DNA of 64,000 nt from Variovorax sp. PAMC28562 (GTDB lineage: Bacteria; Pseudomonadota; Gammaproteobacteria; Burkholderiales; Burkholderiaceae_C), in assembly GCF_014303735.1 (NCBI RefSeq), contig NZ_CP060296.1, forward strand, positions 2,057,501-2,121,500, in the 5' to 3' direction. The position numbers and the translations under genes are program-made. Of this stretch, positions 40,501 to 49,260 are shown piece after piece; the stretch's first letter is position 1; every line of letters begins with the position of its first letter. The notes beneath the pieces were generated by a model that made no database searches, was not told the DNA's origin, and was given only the letters and a program-made list of their open reading frames with translations.

Positions 40501-42814
40501 TGCCGCGAGCATCGCGTCGGCCTTCGGCCATCTGCCGGGTCGCAATGAAACCGAGCCGCAGGCGCGCGCCGAGCGTGCGCGCGACAAGGAGCTGCTGAAG
40601 GCGCGTCTGGCGCGTCTGTGCACCAGGTCGCCGGCGCTGACGGAAGCCATCGCAGCGTCGGTCGACACGGTGAACAGCGATGACACTCGCGATCAGTTGC
40701 ACGCGTTGATCGAAGCGCAGGCGTATCGCCTGGCTTACTGGCGCGTTGCGGCGGACGAGATCAACTACCGCCGCTTCTTCGACATCAACGATCTGGCCGC
40801 GTTGCGCATGGAGCGCGACGAGGTGTTCGAGGCCACGCAATCATTCGCGCTCGACCTGGCCGCAGCCGGCGTGGTGGACGGTCTGCGTATCGACCATCCC
40901 GATGGTCTGTACGACCCGGCGCGCTACTTCCTGCAATTGCAGCAAGGCTATGCGCGGCGGGCGCGCCTGACGTTGCCCGATGTCGATGCGCAGGGTCGAC
41001 CGGCGCGCCCGCTCTATGTCGTCGCAGAGAAGATCGCGGCGGCCAACGAAGAGGTGCCGGAGAGCTGGCATGTGCACGGCACCACGGGCTACCGCTTTGC
41101 CAACGTCGCCAACGGCGTGCTGGTCGATGCCGCGGCGGGGCCTGAAGTCGAACGCATCTGGCGCGACTTCAGCGGTGTCGATGCGTGCTTCGAGGCGCTC
41201 TCGCATGTCGGCAAGCGCGACGTGATTCGCACCGCGCTGGCGTCCGAGCTCAACGTGCTCGCGACCGAGTTGGTGCGACTCGCGCGCGCCGATCGCAGCA
41301 CGCGCGACTACACGCTCAACGCGCTGCGCCGCGCACTCGCCGAGGTCGCGGTGTGCCTGCCGGTGTACCGCACGTACTTCGTGCACAGCGCTTCGGAGCA
41401 AGACCAGCACTTCATCGCGCGCGCGGTGGAAGAGGCGCGGCGGCAGAGCCAGGACTCGGACTTGTCGGTGTTCGACTTCGTGCACCAGAGCCTGCTGGGC
41501 GAAGCCGTGCCGCTGGCATCGGCTGATCTGCAAGGGCGCGTGCACCACTTCGCGCGGCGCTTCCAGCAGTTCAGCGCACCGGTGTCGGCGAAGGGGGTCG
41601 AAGACACGGCCTTCTACCGTTACTTTCCGCTGAGTTCGCTGAACGAAGTGGGCGGCGAGCCGGGCACCTTCGGGATGACGGTGACCGAGTTTCACAGCGC
41701 CAGTGCCGACCGCGCGCTGCGCTGGCCGCACACCATGCTGGCGACGTCCACGCACGACAACAAGCGCTCCGAAGACGTGCGCAATCGCATCGACGTTCTT
41801 TCGGAAATGCCGGCTGCGTGGCAGGCCGCGTTGACGCGATGGTCGGAGATGAACCAGCGCGTGCGCGACCGGCTTCAAGCCGAAGGCGCGCCGAGCGATT
41901 CACCTTCGCGTGCCGACGAATACCTGCTCTACCAAACCCTGCTCGGCACGCTGCCGCCCGATGGACTCGAGGATGAAACGCTCGCGCCGTATGCCGAGCG
42001 CATCGTGCAATACCTCTTGAAGGCGGCGCGCGAATCCAAATCGCACACGCGATGGACCGCGCCCGACGAGGCCTACGAAGCGGCGCTCGAAGGCTTCATA
42101 CGCGAACTGCTGGCCGGCGTTCAGGGCAACGTGTTTCTGCGCGATTTGCAGGCTTTTGGCGATACCGTGGCCTGGCTCGGCGCGTGGAACAGCATCACGC
42201 TGATGTTGCTCAAGTACGGCTCGCCGGGCGTTCCCGATCTGTACCAGGGCAACGAGTTGATGGACCTGAGCCTGGTCGATCCGGACAACCGCCGACCGGT
42301 CGACTACGACTGCCGGCAACGCTGGCTGCAACAGCTCGATGACTTGCCGCAAGGGCGGGGCCTGGCCGATGAAGTGGGCTCGCTGGCACGTGCACCGCAC
42401 GATGGCCGGGCCAAGCTGTGGGTGGTGCGGCGCCTCCTGGCATTGCGTCGCGACAAGTCTGCTTTGTTCCGCGACGGCGGGTATGCCGCGCTCGGCATCG
42501 ACGGTCCGAAGTCCGAGCATGCATTGGCGTTCGAGCGGCGGCTCGACGACGATGTGCTCATCGTCGCGGCGGTGCGCCGATTCGCAGGGCTCACTGCGAC
42601 GACCGGGCCGGACAGCGGCGTACCTGCATTGCCGGGTGGCGAGGTCTGGCAGGGCACGGTGCTTCGTCTGCCGAATGCGCCTGAAGGCAGCGCGTGGGAA
42701 AACTTGTTGACCGGCGAACGCCTGGTCGTCGAGCAAGGCGCGCTGCAGCTCTCATCGTTGTTCGGCAAGTTCCCCGGTGCGGCGCTCGTGCCGTGGTCGG
42801 ATCGTTCGGCCTGA
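37580..42814 (+). CDS. malQ-treY: 4-alpha-glucanotransferase / malto-oligosyltrehalose synthase fusion (MalQ-TreY)
   Basis: One 1744-residue chain joins two enzymes. Residues 1 to about 750 are MalQ (GH77): QLYSLRSQHNWGIGDFGDL, LRIDHVMGLMRLFWVP with the nucleophile, VVGEDLGTV with the acid Glu, and VSTHDLATLAGWW. From about residue 772 comes TreY: PRATYRLQFHKDFGFDDAV, DMVPNHMGV, DGLRIDHPDGLYDP, VAEKI, GTTGY and ATSTHDNKRSEDVR. MalQ would lengthen or reshuffle short glucans, and TreY converts their reducing ends to trehalosyl units for TreZ. All catalytic motifs of both halves look intact, and I see no internal stop or frameshift. GAGGAG precedes the ATG. Confidence 0.94.
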   Translation: MSSPRAHSDIEAVQRLCAHFGISTDYHDVWGNHHRVAREHLVGLLAEFDVVLDDTLDATAALDAAQRGDWSETLPPVLAMQAGAAEWSIALRLPATAHHVRWRLEEEGGAVHSGDIDARALPDTAYAELDGTGWYERRLTMTLRLPAGYHRFSIEGATAPHGGAVAGTSTGMPSGLNVHATTLVISAPEHCHRPVALQGDGRVWGPAVQLYSLRSQHNWGIGDFGDLAQLVGIMAERGADIIGLSPLHALFSHNPAHASPYSPSSRQQINVLYIDVQAVDEFNACDPARRLVRSASFQSRLADLRAASLVDYPGVAAAKFEVLELLFAHFRAQHVSADGKSASTDSRSTRGEAFFAFVQERGEALRRHALFEALQAHFHLIDDSIWGWPVWPDAYRDPASPEVAAFASEHADRVLFHLYLQWVAVEQLVRVNSRCKALGLGIGLFLDLAVSVDRGGSDVWGEPSAFGAGASVGAPPDEFNPNGQSWGLPPLRPDHLRASGYRIFIETLRANMRGAGALRIDHVMGLMRLFWVPQGRTARDGAYVHYALHEMMAIVALESQRNHCMVVGEDLGTVADEMRAALSRSEVHSYRLLYFERWPNGDFKAPAEYPRHALVAVSTHDLATLAGWWSSHDLRLRWQLGLFPNEQTFEKQLLDRAQERVRLLLAVQHAGLLTGEQVAEATGSQTLPALAVQAVHLYLAMAPSALMLVQLEDALGSVEQANLPGTTDQQPNWRRKLPIDLDAVGADGDARKLFDAMAGVRPRAAVAGSAMAASLQTRVPRATYRLQFHKDFGFDDAVRILPYLAQLGVSHVYCSPIQRARAGSMHGYDVVAHDEVNPEIGGAEGFARFIGALRQHGLGQLLDMVPNHMGVLGADNAWWLDVLENGQASHFAQHFDIDWQPLNIELTGKVLLPVLGGHYGEVLQNGEIALRFDAAEGSLALNYFEHRFPLAPESYTDVLLAASRHVEDADVAAGAASIASAFGHLPGRNETEPQARAERARDKELLKARLARLCTRSPALTEAIAASVDTVNSDDTRDQLHALIEAQAYRLAYWRVAADEINYRRFFDINDLAALRMERDEVFEATQSFALDLAAAGVVDGLRIDHPDGLYDPARYFLQLQQGYARRARLTLPDVDAQGRPARPLYVVAEKIAAANEEVPESWHVHGTTGYRFANVANGVLVDAAAGPEVERIWRDFSGVDACFEALSHVGKRDVIRTALASELNVLATELVRLARADRSTRDYTLNALRRALAEVAVCLPVYRTYFVHSASEQDQHFIARAVEEARRQSQDSDLSVFDFVHQSLLGEAVPLASADLQGRVHHFARRFQQFSAPVSAKGVEDTAFYRYFPLSSLNEVGGEPGTFGMTVTEFHSASADRALRWPHTMLATSTHDNKRSEDVRNRIDVLSEMPAAWQAALTRWSEMNQRVRDRLQAEGAPSDSPSRADEYLLYQTLLGTLPPDGLEDETLAPYAERIVQYLLKAARESKSHTRWTAPDEAYEAALEGFIRELLAGVQGNVFLRDLQAFGDTVAWLGAWNSITLMLLKYGSPGVPDLYQGNELMDLSLVDPDNRRPVDYDCRQRWLQQLDDLPQGRGLADEVGSLARAPHDGRAKLWVVRRLLALRRDKSALFRDGGYAALGIDGPKSEHALAFERRLDDDVLIVAAVRRFAGLTATTGPDSGVPALPGGEVWQGTVLRLPNAPEGSAWENLLTGERLVVEQGALQLSSLFGKFPGAALVPWSDRSA

Positions 42815-42831
42815 AGCGTCGATGCTTCAGG
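42810..42831. terminator. Hairpin between convergent genes
   Basis: CCTGAAGC-gtcgat-GCTTCAGG is a perfect 8-bp stem at the stop of the MalQ-TreY gene, just before the convergent phospholipase D-family gene. There is no T tract, so it may be a 3'-end hairpin rather than a full terminator. Confidence 0.45.
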
Positions 42832-42843
42832 AGATGCCGGGCG

Positions 42844-44460
42844 TCACAGCAAGTCGCTCGGCACGAACCAGGAGAAGAACAGCAGCTTGAGCCGCACGAT
42901 CATGCTGGCCTCGGGCTCGTCGTTGAAGACGTCGCCCGTGCCGTCGGTGCTGAACCACTGAACCTGATCGGTGCCGGGCTTCAGCGCCAGCCGGTAAACC
43001 CCCTGTGCTTCGTCGATCTGGAACGCTTCGATCAGTTGGTGCGCAAGCTCGAAGCTTTGCACCCGCACGCCCAACTCGGTGTTGAGCCGGGCCGAGCGCG
43101 GATCGAAATTCATCGAGCCGACCAGCACCGATTCGCGATCGATCAGCGCAAGTTTGGCGTGCAAGCGGCCACGCGATTGTGCGAACGTCTTGCGCAAGTT
43201 GAGGCTGCGCTTGATCTGCGCCGAGCTGACTTCGTACAGCTCGACGCCGAGCTTGAGCATCGCGACCCGGTAGTTGTTGTAGTTGATGTTGACCAGTGGC
43301 TCGTCGGTATCGGCGAGCGAATTGGTTCCGACGGTCATGCTCACGCCGCGGTCGCGCAGCTGCCGCATCTGCGCGAGGCCCGCGTCGCCGGGAATGAAAT
43401 AGGGCGAGATCACCACGATGTCCGAGCGGGCGCTGTCGAAGAGCGCGTGCGTGCGCTCGGCCAGCGTTTGCGGCGTGCTGAAGCGGCCGGTGATGGAGCT
43501 GCCGCTGCCTTCGTCGAGTGCCTTCAACGGACTGTCGGCGGCGGCTTGGGCGCTGGCACGGATGAGGTCGAGGCGGCCCTGCGCCAAGGCGACGCCGATG
43601 GGCGCATCGCCGAACATGTCGGCGTCGGGCACGGGCGCCGGTTCTGGTGCCGAAGACGGCGCAGTCAGCACGTCGAAGTTGGCGCGCAGCTGTTCTCGCG
43701 AGGCGTGTGGCACGGCAATGCGCGCCAACGAATAGACCACCTCGCTGTTCCAGTAGGTGTCGAAGAGCGCCGAAAGTTCGGTCACGACCGACCCGGCCAT
43801 CATCAGGTCGAGGTCGATGAAGTTGTCGCCGGCACCGCGCAGGAAGTACTCGTCGGCGAGATTGCGACCGCCCGCGATCGCCATCGCGCCGTCGGCCACG
43901 AAGAGCTTGTTGTGCATCCGGTGGTTGAGTCGTCGGAACTCGCTTGCAAAGCTGATCCAGCGCGTCGCCATGCTCTCGCGGCCGGAAGCGAAAGGGTTGA
44001 ACAGGCGCACTTCGACATTCGGGTAAGACGCCAGGCCGAGGAGCATCGGATCGAGGCCGCCCGTGTAGAAATCGTCCAGCAGCAAGCGCACCCGTACACC
44101 GCGCAAGGCGGCGTTACGCAGTTCTCGCAAGATCAATTTGCCGGTCTTGTCGTTGCCGAGCAGGTAGTACTGCAGATCGAGCGACGACTGTGCGCGGCGG
44201 ATGAGTTGCAGCCGCGCATCGAGAGCGAACTCGGGTTGCGGCAAGGCACGAATGCCCGACAGCGCGGTGCTCCCGTCGGGAGGCTCGGCACGGTAGGGCG
44301 CGGTGAGGCGCCCCAGTTCGGTCGTGGTCGATACCGCGATTGCATGCACCGGTGGCGCGGTCGAGGGCGCGGGCAAACCGGCACAGGCGTTGAGCAGCAG
44401 CACGCCGAGGGCGAATGACCAGCGCCAGAGCGACGAGCCGCAGTGAAAGACGATGCGCAT
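42844..44460 (-). CDS. Phospholipase D-family lipoprotein (cardiolipin synthase-like)
   Basis: This 538-residue protein has a lipoprotein signal (hydrophobic stretch then LLLNAC at about residues 21-26). It carries two HKD motifs, HNKLFVADGAMAIAGGRN and HAKLALIDRESVLVGSMN. QSSLDLQYYLLGNDKTG precedes the first. The pattern is that of ClsC/YmdC-like cardiolipin synthases, which act on phospholipids at the envelope; nuclease-type relatives are less likely given the lipobox. It converges with the glucan cluster and is divergent from the TonB receptor gene, with 107 bases between them. Confidence 0.87.
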   Translation of the reverse strand: MRIVFHCGSSLWRWSFALGVLLLNACAGLPAPSTAPPVHAIAVSTTTELGRLTAPYRAEPPDGSTALSGIRALPQPEFALDARLQLIRRAQSSLDLQYYLLGNDKTGKLILRELRNAALRGVRVRLLLDDFYTGGLDPMLLGLASYPNVEVRLFNPFASGRESMATRWISFASEFRRLNHRMHNKLFVADGAMAIAGGRNLADEYFLRGAGDNFIDLDLMMAGSVVTELSALFDTYWNSEVVYSLARIAVPHASREQLRANFDVLTAPSSAPEPAPVPDADMFGDAPIGVALAQGRLDLIRASAQAAADSPLKALDEGSGSSITGRFSTPQTLAERTHALFDSARSDIVVISPYFIPGDAGLAQMRQLRDRGVSMTVGTNSLADTDEPLVNINYNNYRVAMLKLGVELYEVSSAQIKRSLNLRKTFAQSRGRLHAKLALIDRESVLVGSMNFDPRSARLNTELGVRVQSFELAHQLIEAFQIDEAQGVYRLALKPGTDQVQWFSTDGTGDVFNDEPEASMIVRLKLLFFSWFVPSDLL

Positions 44461-44567
44461 GCAGTTCCGGCGGTTGAAGACAATCTAGACGATGAAGGGG
44501 TCGGGATCGAAGTGGCCCGGGAACCGGAGCATATGCGGGTCTAGACACCTGCAGCAAAATCGATCGG

Positions 44568-46721
44568 ATGAAACGACACATCCTGAAGGTCGCCGCTTTC
44601 CAGTCGATCACTGCGCTGCTGGCGCAAGGGCTCGTGAGTGTGCCGGCCGGTGCCCAGACCGCGGCGGATACGGCGCCCGCGCTGCCCACGTTGCCCGCAA
44701 TCACCGTATCGACGCCCCGTGGCGCCGCCTCGCCTTTCGATGTCGCCGGCTCGGTCGACCGGGTCGAAGGCAGCGATCTGCGCAACGACAAGCTGCAGGT
44801 CAACCTCTCTGAAAGTCTGGGCGCGGTGCCCGGCCTGCTGGTGCAGAACCGCCAGAACTATGCGCAAGACCTGCAGTTGTCCATACGCGGCTTCGGTGCC
44901 CGATCGACCTTCGGCGTGCGTGGGGTGCGCATCTACGTCGACGGCATTCCGGCCACGTTGCCGGACGGGCAAGGTCAGACGTCGAACATCGACATCGGCT
45001 CGGTCGATCGCGTCGAGGTGCTGCGCGGACCTTTCTCGGCGCTCTACGGCAACTCGTCGGGCGGCGTGATGCAGGTGTTCACCGAAAACGGAGCGGGACC
45101 ACCCAAGCTCAGCTATTCGTTTGCCGCTGGCGCCTACGGTGCGTTGCGCCAAAGCACGATGGTCAGCGGCTCGTCCGGCGCCGTCGATTACTTGCTGAGC
45201 GGCAGCCACTTCAGCATCGATGGTTACCGCGCGCACAGCGCTGCGCAACGCGACATCGTCAACGGCAAGCTGGGCATCGCGCTGGACAACGGCGACAAGC
45301 TCACGCTGGTGGTCAACAGCGTCCACTTGAAGGCACAGGACGCACTCGGTCTCACGGCGGACCAGTACGCGATGGCGCCCCGCAGCGCGCCACTCGCGGT
45401 GCAATACGACACGCGCAAGACGGTCGATCAGACCCAGGCTGGCCTGACCTACGAGCGGCGCATCGACGCGTCGCAAACGTTGCGCCTGATGGTCTACACG
45501 GGCGAGCGAAAGACGACGCAGTTTCAGGCGATCCCGCCATCGGCTCAATTGAACCCGCTGCAGTCGGGCGGCGTGATCAATCTGGCACGCGATTACGGCG
45601 GCATCGACTTGCGCTGGTCTGCCAAGCTACAACTGGCCGACCGTCCCTTCGACATCGTCGCGGGCCTGGCGTACGACAGCCTGCGCGAATGGCGTACGGG
45701 CTATGAAAACTACATCGGTCGCATCACGGCGCCCATCCTCGGCGTGCAGGGCCGGCTGCGTCGCAACGAGCGCAACACCGTGTGGAACCTGGACCCCTAC
45801 GCGCAGGCGACGTGGCAGTTCGCCGAGCGCTGGACGCTCGAAGCCGGCGTGCGACGCAGTGCGGTGCACTTCGATTCGCAAGACCGCTACATCATCGGCG
45901 CCAACGGCAATGACAGCGGCAGCGCCCGGTACGAAAAGACCTTGCCTGTCGTGTCACTGCGCTACGAGGTGACACCGGATGTGGCGGTGTACACCTCGGC
46001 CGGCCGAGGTTTCGAGACGCCGACGCTCAACGAGCTGTCGTACCGCGCTGGCGGCGCCAGCGGACTCAACTTCGCGTTGCAGCCGGCCGTCAACGACAGC
46101 GTGGAAGTAGGGGCCAAGGCCAAGGTCGGCGGTGGGTTGCTGACCGCCGCGTTGTTCCGCACCGGCACGCGGGACGAAATCGTCACCAACACCAACATCG
46201 GCGGTCGCGCCACCTTTCAGAACGCGGGGCGTACCCGTCGCGATGGGTTCGAGTTGGGATGGCAACACGAGACCGCGAACTATTGGCGCACGCAGCTCGC
46301 CTACACCTTGCTCGACGCGCGTTACCGGGATCAGTTCTGCTCGCCGTCACCTTGTGCCGCGAACAACACCGTGGCGGCCGGCAATCGAATACCTGGCATC
46401 GCGAGACAGTCGGTCTTCGCGTCGTTCGGCTGGGCGCCTCCGGAGGGCTGGCATGCGGGTGCGGAGCTGCGGGCACTGAGCCGCATCCAGGCCAACGATG
46501 TCAACAACGCGCGCGCGCCAGGCTACATGCTGGCCGCACTCGAAGCGGGCTATGCGAAGCGGCTCGAGCATTGGGAGTTGAACGCGTTCGCGCGGGTCGA
46601 CAACCTGTTCAACCGACGCTATGTCGGCTCGGTCATCGTGAACGAAGGCAATGCGCGGTACTACGAACCGGCGCCCGGGCGTAACTGGACGGTGGGCGCG
46701 GGCGCTTCCTATCGCTTCTGA
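44568..46721 (+). CDS. TonB-dependent outer-membrane receptor
   Basis: This 717-residue receptor has a signal peptide ending AGAQ, a TonB-box-like segment (LPAITVSTPRG), and a plug domain with IRGFGARSTFGVRGVRIYVDG and VEVLRGPFSALYGNSSGGV. A 22-strand-type barrel ends in GAGASYRF, a typical C-terminal aromatic. It resembles FecA-type siderophore receptors; the ligand is not evident. No FecA-type signalling extension precedes the plug, and no sigma/anti-sigma pair or siderophore genes lie nearby. The short upstream region shows no cobalamin riboswitch. Confidence 0.92.
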   Translation: MKRHILKVAAFQSITALLAQGLVSVPAGAQTAADTAPALPTLPAITVSTPRGAASPFDVAGSVDRVEGSDLRNDKLQVNLSESLGAVPGLLVQNRQNYAQDLQLSIRGFGARSTFGVRGVRIYVDGIPATLPDGQGQTSNIDIGSVDRVEVLRGPFSALYGNSSGGVMQVFTENGAGPPKLSYSFAAGAYGALRQSTMVSGSSGAVDYLLSGSHFSIDGYRAHSAAQRDIVNGKLGIALDNGDKLTLVVNSVHLKAQDALGLTADQYAMAPRSAPLAVQYDTRKTVDQTQAGLTYERRIDASQTLRLMVYTGERKTTQFQAIPPSAQLNPLQSGGVINLARDYGGIDLRWSAKLQLADRPFDIVAGLAYDSLREWRTGYENYIGRITAPILGVQGRLRRNERNTVWNLDPYAQATWQFAERWTLEAGVRRSAVHFDSQDRYIIGANGNDSGSARYEKTLPVVSLRYEVTPDVAVYTSAGRGFETPTLNELSYRAGGASGLNFALQPAVNDSVEVGAKAKVGGGLLTAALFRTGTRDEIVTNTNIGGRATFQNAGRTRRDGFELGWQHETANYWRTQLAYTLLDARYRDQFCSPSPCAANNTVAAGNRIPGIARQSVFASFGWAPPEGWHAGAELRALSRIQANDVNNARAPGYMLAALEAGYAKRLEHWELNAFARVDNLFNRRYVGSVIVNEGNARYYEPAPGRNWTVGAGASYRF

Positions 46722-46898
46722 GGCGATGCGCGCCGGCTTGCAACGCCGGCAATGGGCTGCGAGTTGCAGGGACAAGGCGGCTGTGAGTCCCGCACACCAG
46801 CGCCACAGGCTAGGCTGCAACGCGAGTCCGCAATCCGGAGCTGTCGATGACCGCGGTGACTTTCCGAGCCTGACGTTCCAACTTTTTAAAGACCTTCT

Positions 46899-47078
46899 AT
46901 GCCAGACGACGAACGCTGTTGCGGAACCGGTACCTGCATCATCGATGCGCGGGGCCACTGCTGGTGCGGCCAACAATGGGACGGAGAAAAAATGTGCCGT
47001 CCCAGCCAGCTCGAAGCACCCTCTGGCACGCCCGAAGCGCCGCAAAAGCAGCTGGGCACCCAAGCAGAATCCTCTTGA
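46899..47078 (+). CDS. Small Cys-rich protein (59 aa)
   Basis: A 59-residue reading frame starts at ATG 46899 and has a dense cysteine cluster: ERCCGTGTCIIDARGHCWCG, then a sixth Cys in EKMCRPS, and a polar tail. Cys spacing of CC-x4-C-x7-C-x-C-x9-C suggests a metal- or Fe-S-binding site or disulfides; I cannot name a domain. There is no signal peptide, so I assume it is cytoplasmic. Its stop TGA overlaps the TTG start of the DUF3429 gene, so the two are probably translated together. Confidence 0.7.
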   Translation: MPDDERCCGTGTCIIDARGHCWCGQQWDGEKMCRPSQLEAPSGTPEAPQKQLGTQAESS

Positions 47079-47527
47079 CCGCAACTGTCCCGCTGGGCCC
47101 GACCCGTTGGGCACAGGCGCTTGGCTACGGTGGTTTGATGCCGTTCGTCGGGCTTGCGTTGGCGGTCTGGCTGCTGGGGCCGACCGACCGTGCCCGCAGC
47201 CTTTCAGCTCTGGTGGCCTACGGCGCTTCCATCCTCGGTTTTTTGGGTGCCGTCCACTGGGGCCTTGTCATGCGCGATGCGTCGGGTGGTCGGTCGACGG
47301 GTTCGCTCGTGTGGGGCGTGACACCCGCCCTGGTCGCCTGGATTGCGTTGCTGATCGACCCTGTGACGGGTCTCTGGATGGTCGCCGCCGGACTGTGGGC
47401 CTGTTTTGCGGTGGACAGCGTGACGTACCCGCACTTCGGAGTTCGCGGCTGGTTGCCGATGCGTCTGGCGCTGACCGTGGTCGCGAGTCTTTGCTGCGCT
47501 GCGGGTGCGATCAAGGTGATGCAATGA
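47075..47527 (+). CDS. DUF3429 family membrane protein
   Basis: This 150-residue inner-membrane protein has about five membrane segments (GGLMPFVGLALAVWLL, AYGASILGFLGAVHWGLV, LVWGVTPALVAWIALLI and others). ILGFLGAVHWG is the hallmark of DUF3429, whose function is unknown. The frame is open much further upstream, but family similarity begins after a TTG at 47075 that overlaps the preceding stop as TTGA, and this gives the usual family length. Its own stop overlaps the next gene's ATG by four bases (ATGA). Confidence 0.82.
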   Translation: MTATVPLGPTRWAQALGYGGLMPFVGLALAVWLLGPTDRARSLSALVAYGASILGFLGAVHWGLVMRDASGGRSTGSLVWGVTPALVAWIALLIDPVTGLWMVAAGLWACFAVDSVTYPHFGVRGWLPMRLALTVVASLCCAAGAIKVMQ

Positions 47528-47787
47528 ACGAAGCCGCGATGCCAAGTCTCAGCGATGCCGATATCTCCCGCATCGTCGAAATGGCCTGGGAGGATCGCAC
47601 CGCATTCGAGGCGATCGCGCTGCAGTTCGGTCTGAACGACTCGGCGGTCGTCGCCCTCATGAGGCGTCAGTTGAAGCCCGCCTCGTTCAGGACGTGGCGC
47701 AAACGAATGGCCGGCCGGGTGACCAAACATGCGGCGCTGCGCAGCGCCGAAGTGCAGCGCCACCGCGCGACCCACACGCGGCAGTAG
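47524..47787 (+). CDS. TIGR03643/DUF2805 family protein
   Basis: This 87-residue protein starts at ATG 47524, overlapping the DUF3429 stop. It matches the small family with ISRIVEMAWEDRTAFEAI, GLNDSAVVALMRRQLKP and SFRTWRKRMAGR, a helix-turn-helix-like protein of unknown function that is often a neighbour of photolyase-type genes. The C-terminus is basic, ending in a His/Arg-rich tail. No photolyase gene is in the window. It closes a three-gene coupled unit. Confidence 0.85.
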   Translation: MNEAAMPSLSDADISRIVEMAWEDRTAFEAIALQFGLNDSAVVALMRRQLKPASFRTWRKRMAGRVTKHAALRSAEVQRHRATHTRQ

Positions 47788-47832
47788 CTGACGTAGCGGG
47801 AGTTACCCGCCGCAGCTCGTCGTAAGCCCGCC

Positions 47833-49014
47833 TTACAGGCCGGCCGCTGCCCGCAGCTTGGGCGCGATGCTGGTGTTTTCCCAGGTGAACTCGGGCTCTT
47901 CGCGGCCGAAGTGGCCGTAGGCGGCAGTCTTCTGGTAGATCGGGCGGAGCAGGTCGAGCATCTGGATGATCCCCTTCGGACGCAGGTCGAAATGCTCGCG
48001 CACCAGGGCGGCTATCTTCTCGTCGGAGATCAGGCCCGTGCCTTCGGTGTAGACCGTGATGTTCATCGGCTCGGCCACGCCGATCGCATAGGCCACCTGG
48101 ATCTGGCATTGCCGCGCGATGCCGGCGGCCACGATGTTCTTGGCCACGTAACGCGCGGCGTAGGCGGCCGAGCGGTCGACCTTCGACGGGTCCTTGCCCG
48201 AGAACGCGCCACCGCCGTGCGGGCAGGCGCCGCCGTAGGTGTCGACGATGATCTTTCGTCCTGTCAGGCCGCAATCGCCTTGCGGGCCGCCGATGACAAA
48301 GCGGCCGGTCGGATTGATCAGGTATCGGGTGTTCTTCAGCCATTCCTTCGGTAGCACCGGCTTGATGATCTCTTCGATGATGGCTTCGGTGAACGAGGCC
48401 TTCATCTTGGTTTGCGTCTCGCTCTGGTCGGGATGGTGCTGGGTGGAAAGCACCACGGTGTCGATGCTGTGCGGCTTGCCATCGAGGTAGCGCATGGTCA
48501 CCTGGCTCTTGGCATCGGGGCGCAGGAAAGGCAGACGGCCGTCCTTGCGCAATTGCGCCTGGCGTTCCACGAGGCGGTGTGCGTAGTAGATGGGCGCGGG
48601 CATCAGCTCGGGCGTCTCGTCGCAGGCGTAGCCGAACATCAGGCCCTGGTCACCGGCGCCGGTGTTCAGGTGGTCGTCCGATGCGTGGTCGACGCCTTGC
48701 GCGATGTCGTTGGACTGCTTGTCGTAGCAGACCATCACGGCGCAACCCTTGTAGTCGATGCCGTACTCGGTGTTGTCGTAGCCGATGCGCTTGATAGTGT
48801 CGCGCGCCACCTGGATGTAGTCGACGTGCGCGTTGGTGGTGATCTCGCCGGCGAGCACCACCAGGCCGGTGTTGGTCAGCGTTTCAGCGGCGACCCGGCT
48901 GCGCGGGTCCTGCTCGAAAATCGCATCGAGGATCGCGTCAGAAATCTGGTCGGCAACCTTGTCGGGGTGGCCTTCGGAGACGGATTCGGAAGTGAAGAGA
49001 AAGTCGTTCGCCAT
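47833..49014 (-). CDS. metK: S-adenosylmethionine synthase
   Basis: MetK makes S-adenosylmethionine from methionine and ATP. The 393-residue enzyme has [20 protein letters not shown] at the N-terminus, the ATP motif [12 protein letters not shown], and the P-loop-like [16 protein letters not shown]. The ATG at 49014 gives the canonical [15 protein letters not shown] start; an ATG six codons upstream is possible. It is divergent from the acyltransferase pair. I looked for a recognisable SAM riboswitch upstream and did not see one. Confidence 0.98.
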   Translation of the reverse strand: MANDFLFTSESVSEGHPDKVADQISDAILDAIFEQDPRSRVAAETLTNTGLVVLAGEITTNAHVDYIQVARDTIKRIGYDNTEYGIDYKGCAVMVCYDKQSNDIAQGVDHASDDHLNTGAGDQGLMFGYACDETPELMPAPIYYAHRLVERQAQLRKDGRLPFLRPDAKSQVTMRYLDGKPHSIDTVVLSTQHHPDQSETQTKMKASFTEAIIEEIIKPVLPKEWLKNTRYLINPTGRFVIGGPQGDCGLTGRKIIVDTYGGACPHGGGAFSGKDPSKVDRSAAYAARYVAKNIVAAGIARQCQIQVAYAIGVAEPMNITVYTEGTGLISDEKIAALVREHFDLRPKGIIQMLDLLRPIYQKTAAYGHFGREEPEFTWENTSIAPKLRAAAGL

Positions 49015-49260
49015 TTTTTGAAACTCCATCAAAGTTGAAAAGGCGCGTTGCCGATTCCTTTGGGATCTCTGGCGAACGCTTTAGCAGAATGCCGATATGG
49101 CAATGCACAATCGCTCGGCGCTTGTGCGTGTCGCCCTGCAAGTAGTTCCATTAACTCAGCGACAATTTGAATTCTATTCGAGCTGCGCCGAGTGCGCATC
49201 GCCTGTGAATTTCATGTGCCGATGCGCAGGCTTCGTGTTTCAAAACCCCCCTCGTTTTCG

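Noticed and set aside
37559..40840. Open frame of 1093 codons on the minus strand opposite the MalQ-TreY gene
   Set aside because: It lies antisense to a gene with full catalytic motifs, has His/Arg/Val-rich composition typical of GC-rich shadow frames, and shows no family motif.
44461..44567. Cobalamin riboswitch or Fur box before the TonB receptor
   Set aside because: The 107-base gap is too short for a cobalamin riboswitch and lacks an AT-rich Fur-like palindrome; only two TCTAGA copies (44484 and 44540) stand out, and these may be chance.
46732..46750. GCCGGC-N7-GCCGGC hairpin after the TonB receptor as a terminator
   Set aside because: The stem is good but no T tract follows, so termination is not supported; the 177-base gap to the Cys-rich gene otherwise holds nothing I recognise.
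49015..49260. Possible SAM or SAH riboswitch in the metK/acyltransferase gap
   Set aside because: I could not find the conserved core pairings of any SAM or SAH class; the 246-base gap shows no gene or clear element.
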